Source of the DNA: Bacillus sp. 2205SS5-2 | GTDB lineage: Bacteria; Bacillota; Bacilli; Bacillales; Bacillaceae_K | Length of the DNA stretch: 64,000 nt | NCBI RefSeq assembly: GCF_037024155.1 | Contig: NZ_JAYKTS010000014.1 | Span: 1-64,000 of the forward strand | Direction of reading: 5' to 3' | Shown here: one piece after another, positions 1 through 7,124 of the stretch | Numbering within the stretch: position 1 is the stretch's first letter | Layout: every line of letters begins with the position of its first letter | Notes under the pieces: generated by a model | The model's database searches: none | Seen by the model: the letters and a program-made list of their open reading frames with translations, nothing else | Told to the model about the DNA's origin: nothing | Made by a program: the position numbers and the translations under genes

Positions 1-71
1 GGATGAACAGTTTAATGCATCATTAAACCGCTAGACCCCATTTTCATTCATTGCGGTGTCTGACAGGACAT

Positions 72-251
72 GGGGTTTCGTATACATTGTTGCTCTTGAC
101 ACAAAGAAAAAACAGGCAGTAGGGTTTTTTCGATTGATTTCTTCTTTTTAATCTAGAAATGAAGAATTTTTCATTAGGAAAAGAGCACGAAATCATACAA
201 GTCAAGGGATTCCTTTTTATTCGAAAAGCCACAATCTTTGCGAAAACAGCC
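72..251. repeat. MITE-like intergenic repeat, copy 1
   Basis: The left end reads TTTCGTATACATTGTTGC and the right end is a GCCACAATCTTTGCG stretch followed by AAAACAGCC. These are the terminal inverted sequences shared by all copies in this window. The interior belongs to the subtype that carries a CAGGCAGTAGGG block. The short open frame across it is a by-product of the repeat and is not called as a gene. Confidence 0.6.
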
Positions 252-269
252 TTTCAATAAAAGAGTCTT

Positions 270-1568
270 TTAAAAATAGGAGGAATAGACGGAATGAATT
301 TTTGAAGTCATTACGTTTGTCGTTAAATGTTGAGAAGCATAAATTTCAGCTGCTGCAGCTAATGCTCTCCGTTCATCTTGATTTTGAATTAATCTTTCTA
401 GGGCTATTGCGAGCTCTTCAACATTACCTGGTTCACAAAGAATCCCTGTTTTTTCATGTTGAATCATTTCAGGTATACCTCCACAGGTGGTTGATATGAT
501 CGCTTGCTTAGAAAACATGGCCTCCATAACTGATAAAGGGAAATTGTCATTGATGGTTGCCAATACATATAGATCAGACAGAGCTAAAAGCTCAGCGATA
601 TCGGTTCGTTTACCAAAAAATATTACATTATCTAATTGAAGCGATTTAACTTGTTCTGTTAATGTTTTTCTCATAACGCCATCACCGATTATCCATAATT
701 CAACATTGACTAGTAGTTCTTTTCTTAGGCTTGCTATTGCTCTTATAAGTAAGTCTTGACCTTTGCGCGGTGATAGTCGTGCTACAGTTGTGATGATCAG
801 TTTGTCTTCGTTTTCTTTTTTGGGTAAAGGTTGGTAATCAATTCCTGTATGCACGGTTGTCATTTTTTCTTCGCTTGCGCCATAATCGATTAATGAGGGG
901 CGAAAAGAGTCGGAAATTAAGATGATTTCATCGGCTGCTTGAATTCCTTGCTTTTCTATTTCACTAAAGTAGGCTTCTTCAATTGAACCTTTTTCCATTT
1001 TGTTGAATTTTAAGCGACTTTTAGTGAAGAGTCCATGGGGAGTAAAAAATAACGGTTTTTGATATTGCTGGTTGAGCTGCCCTAAAATAAAAAGTGAGAA
1101 TAAATCTTGGGCATGGATGACATCATATTTTTCTAAATTGTTTTCAGAAAGAAACTGTTGAAAGACAGATAAATAGCTTAGGTTTTTGACGATTTTTTCA
1201 TTTTCAAGTCGGTATCTTTTTTTCAAAAAATCCCTTGCTTGAGAAGCAATAAGAGGAATGGTGTTGGTTCTACGATGCTCAGACATTTGGTTAGGTGCCA
1301 ACACATCTACGTCATGCCCCATTTGCTGAAAACCTCTTTTAATGGAAGTGATGTAATTTGATAATCCACCAGTATGGGGATATTCAAAGAACGTAACATA
1401 CAAGATCTTCAACTGCTCACATTTTTTCCTACTCTTTTTTTGACCAAAGTGTTGCATGGGCAAAAATGTATCCATTTCCCCTTCTAAATTGTAATAGGAA
1501 TCCATCACGGTTAAAAGGGAGGGATGGATCAAGAGAGAGGGACCTTCATTATTCCAATCGTTACTCAC
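270..1568 (-). CDS. GT-B glycosyltransferase (GT4-like), spore-glycan operon
   Basis: A 432-residue glycosyltransferase, last gene of a five-gene minus-strand operon. The first ~50 residues are an extension ending in a basic stretch (KKSRKK). A GT-B fold follows with YPHTGGLSNYI near the donor/acceptor cleft, HAQD, TPHG, a VARLSPRKGQDLL segment and a C-terminal donor site with CGGIPEMI. The usual E-x7-E motif appears as D-x7-E (DNFPLSVME). It is a clear paralogue of the gene at 3831-5153. The GTG start at 1568 has an AGGAAGG site about 8 bases upstream. It probably transfers a sugar onto a spore-surface polysaccharide (compare B. subtilis YtcC); donor and acceptor are unknown. Confidence 0.85.
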   Translation of the reverse strand: MSNDWNNEGPSLLIHPSLLTVMDSYYNLEGEMDTFLPMQHFGQKKSRKKCEQLKILYVTFFEYPHTGGLSNYITSIKRGFQQMGHDVDVLAPNQMSEHRRTNTIPLIASQARDFLKKRYRLENEKIVKNLSYLSVFQQFLSENNLEKYDVIHAQDLFSLFILGQLNQQYQKPLFFTPHGLFTKSRLKFNKMEKGSIEEAYFSEIEKQGIQAADEIILISDSFRPSLIDYGASEEKMTTVHTGIDYQPLPKKENEDKLIITTVARLSPRKGQDLLIRAIASLRKELLVNVELWIIGDGVMRKTLTEQVKSLQLDNVIFFGKRTDIAELLALSDLYVLATINDNFPLSVMEAMFSKQAIISTTCGGIPEMIQHEKTGILCEPGNVEELAIALERLIQNQDERRALAAAAEIYASQHLTTNVMTSKIHSVYSSYF

Positions 1569-1588
1569 ATTCTCATCCTTCCTTTCGT

Positions 1589-2650
1589 TTATTTGTAAAC
1601 GCCCAATTCACTTCCCCAAGTTGCTATTTTTTCTAAATGGTAAGGAAGAAGTTCACCGCCGCGATTTTCAAACAGTCTTCTAAATTGTGTATGCAAACCT
1701 TTATCAAGTGTTCGTTGTAAATAGGCCATTTTATAAAGTTGTAGTGGATCGGTTTGATAGTGAATGCCATATTTCTTCATTTCAGTCGTGTACAAATCGA
1801 CACAATGTGTACGAATCTCTTCGCCACGACTTTGCCAATCCTTGCGAAAAGCTAAGAGGATTTCAACCAAAACAATCATATCGAACATGGCTGGTGCAAA
1901 TTTAGCCGATTCCCAGTCAATGAATTGAATTTGCCAGGGCTCATTTTTTGAGACGTCCTTACAGCAAATATTTTGCATATGCAGATCCCCATGGGTAATC
2001 GAAAAGCCACTTTCTATTAATTCGGGGAAAAAATCAGGCCCGTTTTTATACAATTTAAGGAGTGATTTATAATGCGGTTTGATTAGCTCTTTTACTCGAG
2101 AGTCTTTTTTTGCTTCATGCAAAAAATTCACGGTATTAGCGATGTATTTCTCTCGTTCTTTTTTCATTTTGCCAGAGTTATAAAGAGGCAACCAAGATTG
2201 AAATATTTCTTTTTCATCTTTGAATTTATCTTCAAATGTATGGGAATGAAGTTTTGCAATCGTAGGGATAATGTAGTCGAAATGTTTGGGTGTGAAAGTC
2301 AATTGCCCACGGATTTGATGAACGAATTCCATAAACACCCATGTTTCATTTCCGTGTGTTTCAATAAGGTAAATAGCTGGAAGGAATTCCTTCAAAAATG
2401 AATGAGCTCGGTTATACATATTCACTTCTATTTCATTTTTATATTTTGCAGCATGATACATTTTAAATATCATCGGCGTATTTTTGGTTTTCGATTTCAA
2501 CTCAAGCCTATATATACTACTCCGTTTGGTTGATTTTAGACACTGAATAGATGCAGCAACTATTGTTACTTTTTCTCCTAAAGAAGTGGAGAGCTTGTGA
2601 TCAGAATCGTTTTTTTGAAACAGGGTATACAGTTCATTCGGTTGATACAT
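1589..2650 (-). CDS. CotS-like / aminoglycoside-phosphotransferase-fold kinase
   Basis: A 353-residue protein of the APH/choline-kinase fold. The catalytic loop HGDLHMQN lies near residue 219 and the metal-binding motif appears as IDWESAKF about 20 residues later, so both key parts of an active kinase are present. It sits 6 bases after the ATP-grasp gene and 20 bases before the last glycosyltransferase gene, so translation is probably coupled. Coat-associated relatives (CotS, CotI, YutH) are sporulation proteins. Here the substrate may be a sugar or glycan of the coat, but that is inference from context. The start is supported by an AGGGGTG site. Confidence 0.75.
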   Translation of the reverse strand: MYQPNELYTLFQKNDSDHKLSTSLGEKVTIVAASIQCLKSTKRSSIYRLELKSKTKNTPMIFKMYHAAKYKNEIEVNMYNRAHSFLKEFLPAIYLIETHGNETWVFMEFVHQIRGQLTFTPKHFDYIIPTIAKLHSHTFEDKFKDEKEIFQSWLPLYNSGKMKKEREKYIANTVNFLHEAKKDSRVKELIKPHYKSLLKLYKNGPDFFPELIESGFSITHGDLHMQNICCKDVSKNEPWQIQFIDWESAKFAPAMFDMIVLVEILLAFRKDWQSRGEEIRTHCVDLYTTEMKKYGIHYQTDPLQLYKMAYLQRTLDKGLHTQFRRLFENRGGELLPYHLEKIATWGSELGVYK

Positions 2651-2656
2651 TGTTGA

Positions 2657-3829
2657 TCACCCCTTTCTTTTTCGTTTCCATGTATTCCATAAATGTGAAA
2701 CTGAGCTTCTGACGAAAGGCATCGGGTCGGTAATGGAAAAAAGGGCAAAAACATTTTTACCTTTAAACCCACTGAAAAAATCGCGGATCGACATTTCACC
2801 ACTTCTTCTTTTCTCAAGAAAGGTTAAAAAATAGCGAACGATATAGATCCATTGAACACCCTCCACTTGCTCAAGTTGAGGGTGTGGGTTTTGATCGGTT
2901 AAATACAAATAGTATTGATGAGCAAAATCAACACCAGCTGAGCCTGTTAAGCTATGAGTTAACCAAAAACGGGGATTGATCTCAATCAGCTTATATTTTC
3001 CGTCACGATCATCTTTTTTGTATTCGATCATCCCAATTCCTTTTAGTTTCAGCGTGTGTAAAAGTGGTACGCCAATATCAACAAGTTCGGGGATTCGTTT
3101 GCTGACAATATGGGCACCAGTACCAAATTGAATTGGAAACTGATGATTTTTTTGCAGTGTAAAGAGGGCGAGCAAATTCATGTCATCATCAAAAAAGGTG
3201 GCTACTTTATAAAAAGATTGATTATCTCCTGGTATGATTTCTTGAATGATGAGCTCTCCGAAATTTCGGTAAATGGGGAATTCTGTCCGCAATTGATGCT
3301 CATCTTTAATGTGAATCGCCTTTTTGTTTAAATGTTTTCTAAATTCGTGTCCGAAAACAGGTTTGAGTATACACGGGAACTCAAGATTTGGAATCGCCTC
3401 TTCAAGTTGTGACTGAGATTGTACAAAGTATGTTTTGGCCGTAGGAATGTTATGCTTTAACGCTAAGTCATAGGTCTTCTTTTTATCTAATAAATCCTTG
3501 ATGAGTTCGTGATCTGGGAAGAGAAATAAATAGTGTTTAGAAAGTTCATGGCGATAGGTTGAAATGAAGACAACATAATCATCTGCTCCTGCATAAAGGA
3601 CTGGTTTTTTTTCAAGATTCATAGAGACGTCGATTAAAAACGAAAGCAATTCTCTTTCTTGTGTGAGTGGACTTGGACAAATTCCGCATGTAGCTAGTCG
3701 AGATCGCCCTTTATGATAGGCACTCGCTGTATCGAAGGCATACACATCTATTCCTTTTTTGGAAAGTGTATGTATGATGCCGACGCCATTGGCACTAAAG
3801 TCCAAGACGACTGCAGGGTGTTTAGCCAT
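2657..3829 (-). CDS. ATP-grasp carboxylate-amine ligase-like protein
   Basis: A 390-residue ATP-grasp protein. A Rossmann-like pre-ATP-grasp part (LDFSANGVGII) comes first. The ATP-grasp core follows with CILKPVFGHEF as the lysine-containing ATP-binding strand, IIQEIIPGD, and KLIEINPRFW, which holds the Mg-binding Glu and Asn. Such enzymes activate a carboxylate as acyl phosphate and join it to an amine. In this operon it could attach an amino acid or organic acid to an amino sugar exposed by the deacetylase, but that is speculation. Its ribosome-binding site AAAGGAGG lies inside the end of the upstream glycosyltransferase gene and the two reading frames nearly touch. Confidence 0.8.
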   Translation of the reverse strand: MAKHPAVVLDFSANGVGIIHTLSKKGIDVYAFDTASAYHKGRSRLATCGICPSPLTQERELLSFLIDVSMNLEKKPVLYAGADDYVVFISTYRHELSKHYLFLFPDHELIKDLLDKKKTYDLALKHNIPTAKTYFVQSQSQLEEAIPNLEFPCILKPVFGHEFRKHLNKKAIHIKDEHQLRTEFPIYRNFGELIIQEIIPGDNQSFYKVATFFDDDMNLLALFTLQKNHQFPIQFGTGAHIVSKRIPELVDIGVPLLHTLKLKGIGMIEYKKDDRDGKYKLIEINPRFWLTHSLTGSAGVDFAHQYYLYLTDQNPHPQLEQVEGVQWIYIVRYFLTFLEKRRSGEMSIRDFFSGFKGKNVFALFSITDPMPFVRSSVSHLWNTWKRKRKG

Positions 3830-3830
3830 A

Positions 3831-5153
3831 TCATTCTTCCTCCTTTCCAGTTAATAACGAAATGTATTGCTTGAAAATGCCAGAAACCATGGCCTCACTT
3901 GTGAGATGTTTCTGGGCATAGAGTTGGGCGTTTTCTCCTAGAGATTGGCGGTGAGATGGAGACTTGATTAATAACTGAATTTGTTTAGCAAGACTTTTTG
4001 CGTCGGCTGGTTCGACAAGGATCCCGGTAATTTTATCTTGAATTAGTTCGGGGATGCCCCCACAATTAGTAGAAATAACGGCCGTACCACTGTGCATGGC
4101 TTCAATAATTGAGATAGGAAGATTATCATTGATCGTAGGTAGGATAAAGATATCTGTTTTACTTAAAATCTCCGGAACATCATCTCGTTTTCCTAAGAAA
4201 TGGACATTATCTAGTTGTAAATTCTTAACTTGTGCTTCAAGAGCTGACCTCATTTCTCCATCACCGACAATTAACACCTCTACATTTTTAGTGAATTTTT
4301 TGATTTTAGCAAGTGCATCAAACATATAGGTGTGTCCCTTCCGCGGGCCTAATCTAGCAACACAAGAAAGAATGAGCTTTTGTTGATTGGCTTTCACTTT
4401 TGGCCTGGTGTTCATGCTTATCCCGGTATTTATCGTGGTCATATTCTCCTGTTTCGCTCCCAATGATTCTAATGGAGTCCGGAATGAATCACTAATGACA
4501 ACGATATGTGATGCGTACTGAATCGCTTGGCGTTCGGTTTGTAAGTAATAGGATTCTTCAACAGAACCTTTTTGAATGCGGTTAAACTTCACCCGACTAA
4601 AGGTAAACATACCGTGTGGGGTGAATAAAAGCGGTTTATTGTATTCCTCATTAAATCTTCCCAATATATTCGCAGTGAAGATATCTTGTGCATGGAGTAT
4701 ATCGTATTTTTTTAGATTGATACTTTTCATCATTTGTTCATATATATACAAAAGTCTTGTGCTTTGTAGTATTTTGCTTGAACAGCTTCCATAGCGGTCA
4801 GTAAAAAATTCCTTTAATTCAGGTACGACAATCTCTCTTAATTTGGTCACTTTCCTTTCAGGGAATTGTGCAGGTGATATTACGTCTACATGATGGCCCA
4901 AAGCCGTTAAGCCTTCTTTCAACGTGGTGATGTAGTTCGACAAGCCACCTGTATGTGGATAATCCCAAAACGTGGCAATTAATATCGAAAGATTTTTTTT
5001 GGGCGTACCTTCCATTGTTTTTGTTTTTCGATTTCTTCTGCGACTTTTCCGCTTTTTCCTTCTAGAAGATTTAGTAGAGAAGGATGATTTTACTTTATAG
5101 TACTGATCTAAGGCAGAGACGACGTGTGGATAGGGGAATATTAACTCCTTCAA
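3831..5153 (-). CDS. GT-B glycosyltransferase (GT4-like), second paralogue
   Basis: About 440 residues, closely similar to the product of 270-1568 (same YPHTGGLSNYI, HAQD, CGGIPELI blocks and the same D-x7-E variant, DNLPISIIE). Near residues 30-50 it has a very basic insert rich in Arg, Lys and Ser (SSRRKKRKSRRR and onward). I chose the TTG at 5153 because its TTGA overlaps the TGA stop of the deacetylase gene and AGGAGG lies 8 bases upstream. An alternative TTG at 5159 is too close to that site. It probably acts with its paralogue to extend a coat glycan. Confidence 0.85.
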   Translation of the reverse strand: MKELIFPYPHVVSALDQYYKVKSSFSTKSSRRKKRKSRRRNRKTKTMEGTPKKNLSILIATFWDYPHTGGLSNYITTLKEGLTALGHHVDVISPAQFPERKVTKLREIVVPELKEFFTDRYGSCSSKILQSTRLLYIYEQMMKSINLKKYDILHAQDIFTANILGRFNEEYNKPLLFTPHGMFTFSRVKFNRIQKGSVEESYYLQTERQAIQYASHIVVISDSFRTPLESLGAKQENMTTINTGISMNTRPKVKANQQKLILSCVARLGPRKGHTYMFDALAKIKKFTKNVEVLIVGDGEMRSALEAQVKNLQLDNVHFLGKRDDVPEILSKTDIFILPTINDNLPISIIEAMHSGTAVISTNCGGIPELIQDKITGILVEPADAKSLAKQIQLLIKSPSHRQSLGENAQLYAQKHLTSEAMVSGIFKQYISLLTGKEEE

Positions 5154-5806
5154 CTCCAAACCCTCCTAATAATTTCAAAAGCTTCCGCATACGGAACTCC
5201 AACTGTCATACCCCGGATATTGGCTAAATATTTTATCCCTTCATATGAACGTGGATGTGGGAATTCTCTCATTTCTACATCATAGTGTTTAAGAGCCGCG
5301 ATTTTTGATTCGAACGTGGTAGTGATATCAACATAATAATTTGGCTTAAATGATTTATCGTTTGTCGCAATGTTCCACTCACTTGAGGAAACTGTTTCAA
5401 ATGTAATAATTTCTATAGGTGGCTTACCTGGTATGGGCCGAGTAGCTGTTAATACGGCTTGAAATGTGATTTGATGATCCCGGTTGAGGTCACCATAATG
5501 ATGAGTGAAAATTTTCACTGGTTGATATAATTCTATTAATTCTTCAATTTCTTTCGTTAATTCATGAAGAGGCACCATTTCAAGCTCTAGGTTTGTGTGC
5601 TTTAAAAAGATGACATTTTTGATACCGATTTCTTTATTGGCTTTTCTAGAAAATTGCTGAATATGATGCGCTTCTTCTTTTCTTCCAAGTGCTGTAATGA
5701 TTGAAACGACATGGTAACCTTGGTCTACTAGTCGTTTTAATGTTCCTGCAGAGCCTAATAATTCATCATCTGGATGTGCTGCAATAATCAATACAGTTTT
5801 GTTCAT
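5150..5806 (-). CDS. PIG-L (LmbE-like) family deacetylase
   Basis: A 218-residue zinc-dependent deacetylase of the PIG-L/LmbE/BshB superfamily. It shows AAHPDDELLG at residues 10-19 (metal ligands His and Asp) and HHYGDLNRDH near residue 101, the second conserved metal/active-site motif. Family members remove N-acetyl groups from GlcNAc-type sugars. It is the first gene of the five-gene operon, so deacetylation of an amino sugar in a spore glycan is plausible. GAGGTG precedes the ATG. A sigma-K-like -10 box lies upstream at 5839-5847. It could instead act on a soluble glycoside such as GlcNAc-malate, but no bacillithiol partner gene is nearby. Confidence 0.85.
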   Translation of the reverse strand: MNKTVLIIAAHPDDELLGSAGTLKRLVDQGYHVVSIITALGRKEEAHHIQQFSRKANKEIGIKNVIFLKHTNLELEMVPLHELTKEIEELIELYQPVKIFTHHYGDLNRDHQITFQAVLTATRPIPGKPPIEIITFETVSSSEWNIATNDKSFKPNYYVDITTTFESKIAALKHYDVEMREFPHPRSYEGIKYLANIRGMTVGVPYAEAFEIIRRVWS

Positions 5807-5838
5807 TCACTTCACCTCATTCTGTTTTGGTATTACAA

Positions 5839-5847
5839 TACTATATG
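5839..5847 (-). promoter_or_regulatory. Possible sigma-K -10 element for the glycan operon
   Basis: Read on the minus strand this is CATATAGTA, an exact match to the sigma-K -10 pattern CATAnnnTA, about 32 bases upstream of the deacetylase start. No AC dinucleotide stands 16-17 bases upstream, so the -35 half is weak. The same nine bases recur before the divergent acidic-repeat gene. Confidence 0.4.
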
Positions 5848-5869
5848 TAAAAGGGAAAGGAGGCGAAAC

Positions 5870-5893
5870 AGACATTAGCGGAGGCTAATGTCT
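5870..5893. terminator. Small perfect hairpin after the 5908-6963 gene
   Basis: AGACATTAGC, loop GGAG, then GCTAATGTCT: a perfect 10-bp stem just past the stop of the minus-strand coat-like gene. No strong U-run follows, so it may be a weak terminator. It also sits just upstream of the operon promoter. Confidence 0.4.
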
Positions 5894-5907
5894 AAATGAG
5901 AGTATTG

Positions 5908-6963
5908 TTACTGATTTCTTTTTACTTTGGCTACACTTAGACTTCCACTGATTACTTGCAGCCTTACGTCTCCTTCTCCATCAATCCAAATGAAGAAATC
6001 CTTCCCTGCAGTGACAAAAGTTCCCTTTTTATCTAGTAATTTATTACCTGCATAAACATTGATTGAATCTCCAAGAACAAGTTGTTTATTTAATAAGGAA
6101 GTGAAAGATGTGTGGTCGTCTTTTTGCTTTTTTTTAATCGTAAAGGGGTGTTCTTGATAAGGAGTGTCTTCACTTTCATCTGCAGAGTCATTATTTTGGA
6201 TGATTTGTGGATCACTCATGTCAGGACTATCGGTAAATGTTTTAGAAGGAGTAGAGTCAAGAGGTTCTAGTGGATGTTGAATTTCTGACTCAGGAGAAGG
6301 AGGACGAATACTAGAAGTGAAGGTTTTTCTTGGCTGTTCGGGCTGTTTTTCTACCGTATTCTCAGTTGCTTCTACTTTGTTTGCTAGATGAATCACATCA
6401 ATGTCTTCAGAGTCGGTCTTGTTTTCAACTTCAAAATCTATAATTGAAAAGGAAGGAAGATTTGTTTTTTTCGCTGGTGTTTGATTCGTTTGTTTTTTTT
6501 GAAAAGTATATGGGTGTTTTTCATCTTGATGATTATTGTTAGGATCATATTTTGAGTAATATAAGGCATCGTGAATATCCACCACATACTTTCCTAGTCC
6601 GCTTGTTTTTAAGACAGCGTTTTTTCGTCTTTTTTTACTCTTTTTCTGCTTTGTAAATTTAGAGAGAACATAATGTTGATCTTCGTTTGCTAATGAGATA
6701 TCGAACGTACGTGATTCGTTGGGTAACTTCTTTCCAAGGTTTTGTTTTCTTCTTGCCTCTTGAACCATTCTACCTATATTCCTAGCAGCTGAAGAATCCG
6801 CAATAGATGAGGGATTGTTGTCAAGCTGCATTGTATTTTCTTTATATATATCACTAATAAAAGTCGATTGATTATGACAAGGGACCATAAAATCATCGTA
6901 ATAATACGGCGAATAAATTTCAGGAATGATGTATTCATTTATATAAAGATAACATTTTCTCAT
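5908..6963 (-). CDS. Putative spore-coat protein with C-terminal copy of the new ~60-residue domain
   Basis: 351 residues from the ATG at 6963, which has GGAG 8 bases upstream; an in-frame GTG at 6972 is too close to that site. The N-terminus is tyrosine-rich, followed by a polar, probably disordered middle with a basic patch (KKSKKRRK, around residue 115). Residues ~291-351 hold one copy of a domain also found in the next three genes, with LGDSINVYAG, a GTF step and FFIWIDGEGDV. I do not recognise the family. The position inside a CotS/CotSA glycan locus suggests a coat or exosporium component. It is transcribed divergently from the acidic-repeat gene. Confidence 0.75.
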   Translation of the reverse strand: MRKCYLYINEYIIPEIYSPYYYDDFMVPCHNQSTFISDIYKENTMQLDNNPSSIADSSAARNIGRMVQEARRKQNLGKKLPNESRTFDISLANEDQHYVLSKFTKQKKSKKRRKNAVLKTSGLGKYVVDIHDALYYSKYDPNNNHQDEKHPYTFQKKQTNQTPAKKTNLPSFSIIDFEVENKTDSEDIDVIHLANKVEATENTVEKQPEQPRKTFTSSIRPPSPESEIQHPLEPLDSTPSKTFTDSPDMSDPQIIQNNDSADESEDTPYQEHPFTIKKKQKDDHTSFTSLLNKQLVLGDSINVYAGNKLLDKKGTFVTAGKDFFIWIDGEGDVRLQVISGSLSVAKVKRNQ

Positions 6964-7058
6964 ATTTGTCACTCCACGTTATTTGAGTTACTTACAACTT
7001 ATTCAAATAGGACCAGATAGTGCTTAGATTATAGGTATTTATAACAAAAATAGGCTAT

Positions 7059-7085
7059 ACACTCTAACTCTTCAAACATATAGTA
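7059..7085 (+). promoter_or_regulatory. Sigma-K-like promoter of the acidic-repeat gene
   Basis: AC at 7059-7060, a 16-bp spacer, then CATATAGTA at 7077-7085. This matches the sigma-K consensus (AC, 16-17 bp, CATAnnnTA) and implies expression in the mother cell late in sporulation. The start codon lies 40 bases further on. Confidence 0.6.
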
Positions 7086-7124
7086 ATAAAGATAAAAGGA
7101 CTCGAAGAATAGGAGTGAAGGAGA

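Noticed and set aside
44-232. 62-residue frame at the window start
   Set aside because: It lies inside a MITE-like repeat, and similar frames appear in other copies.
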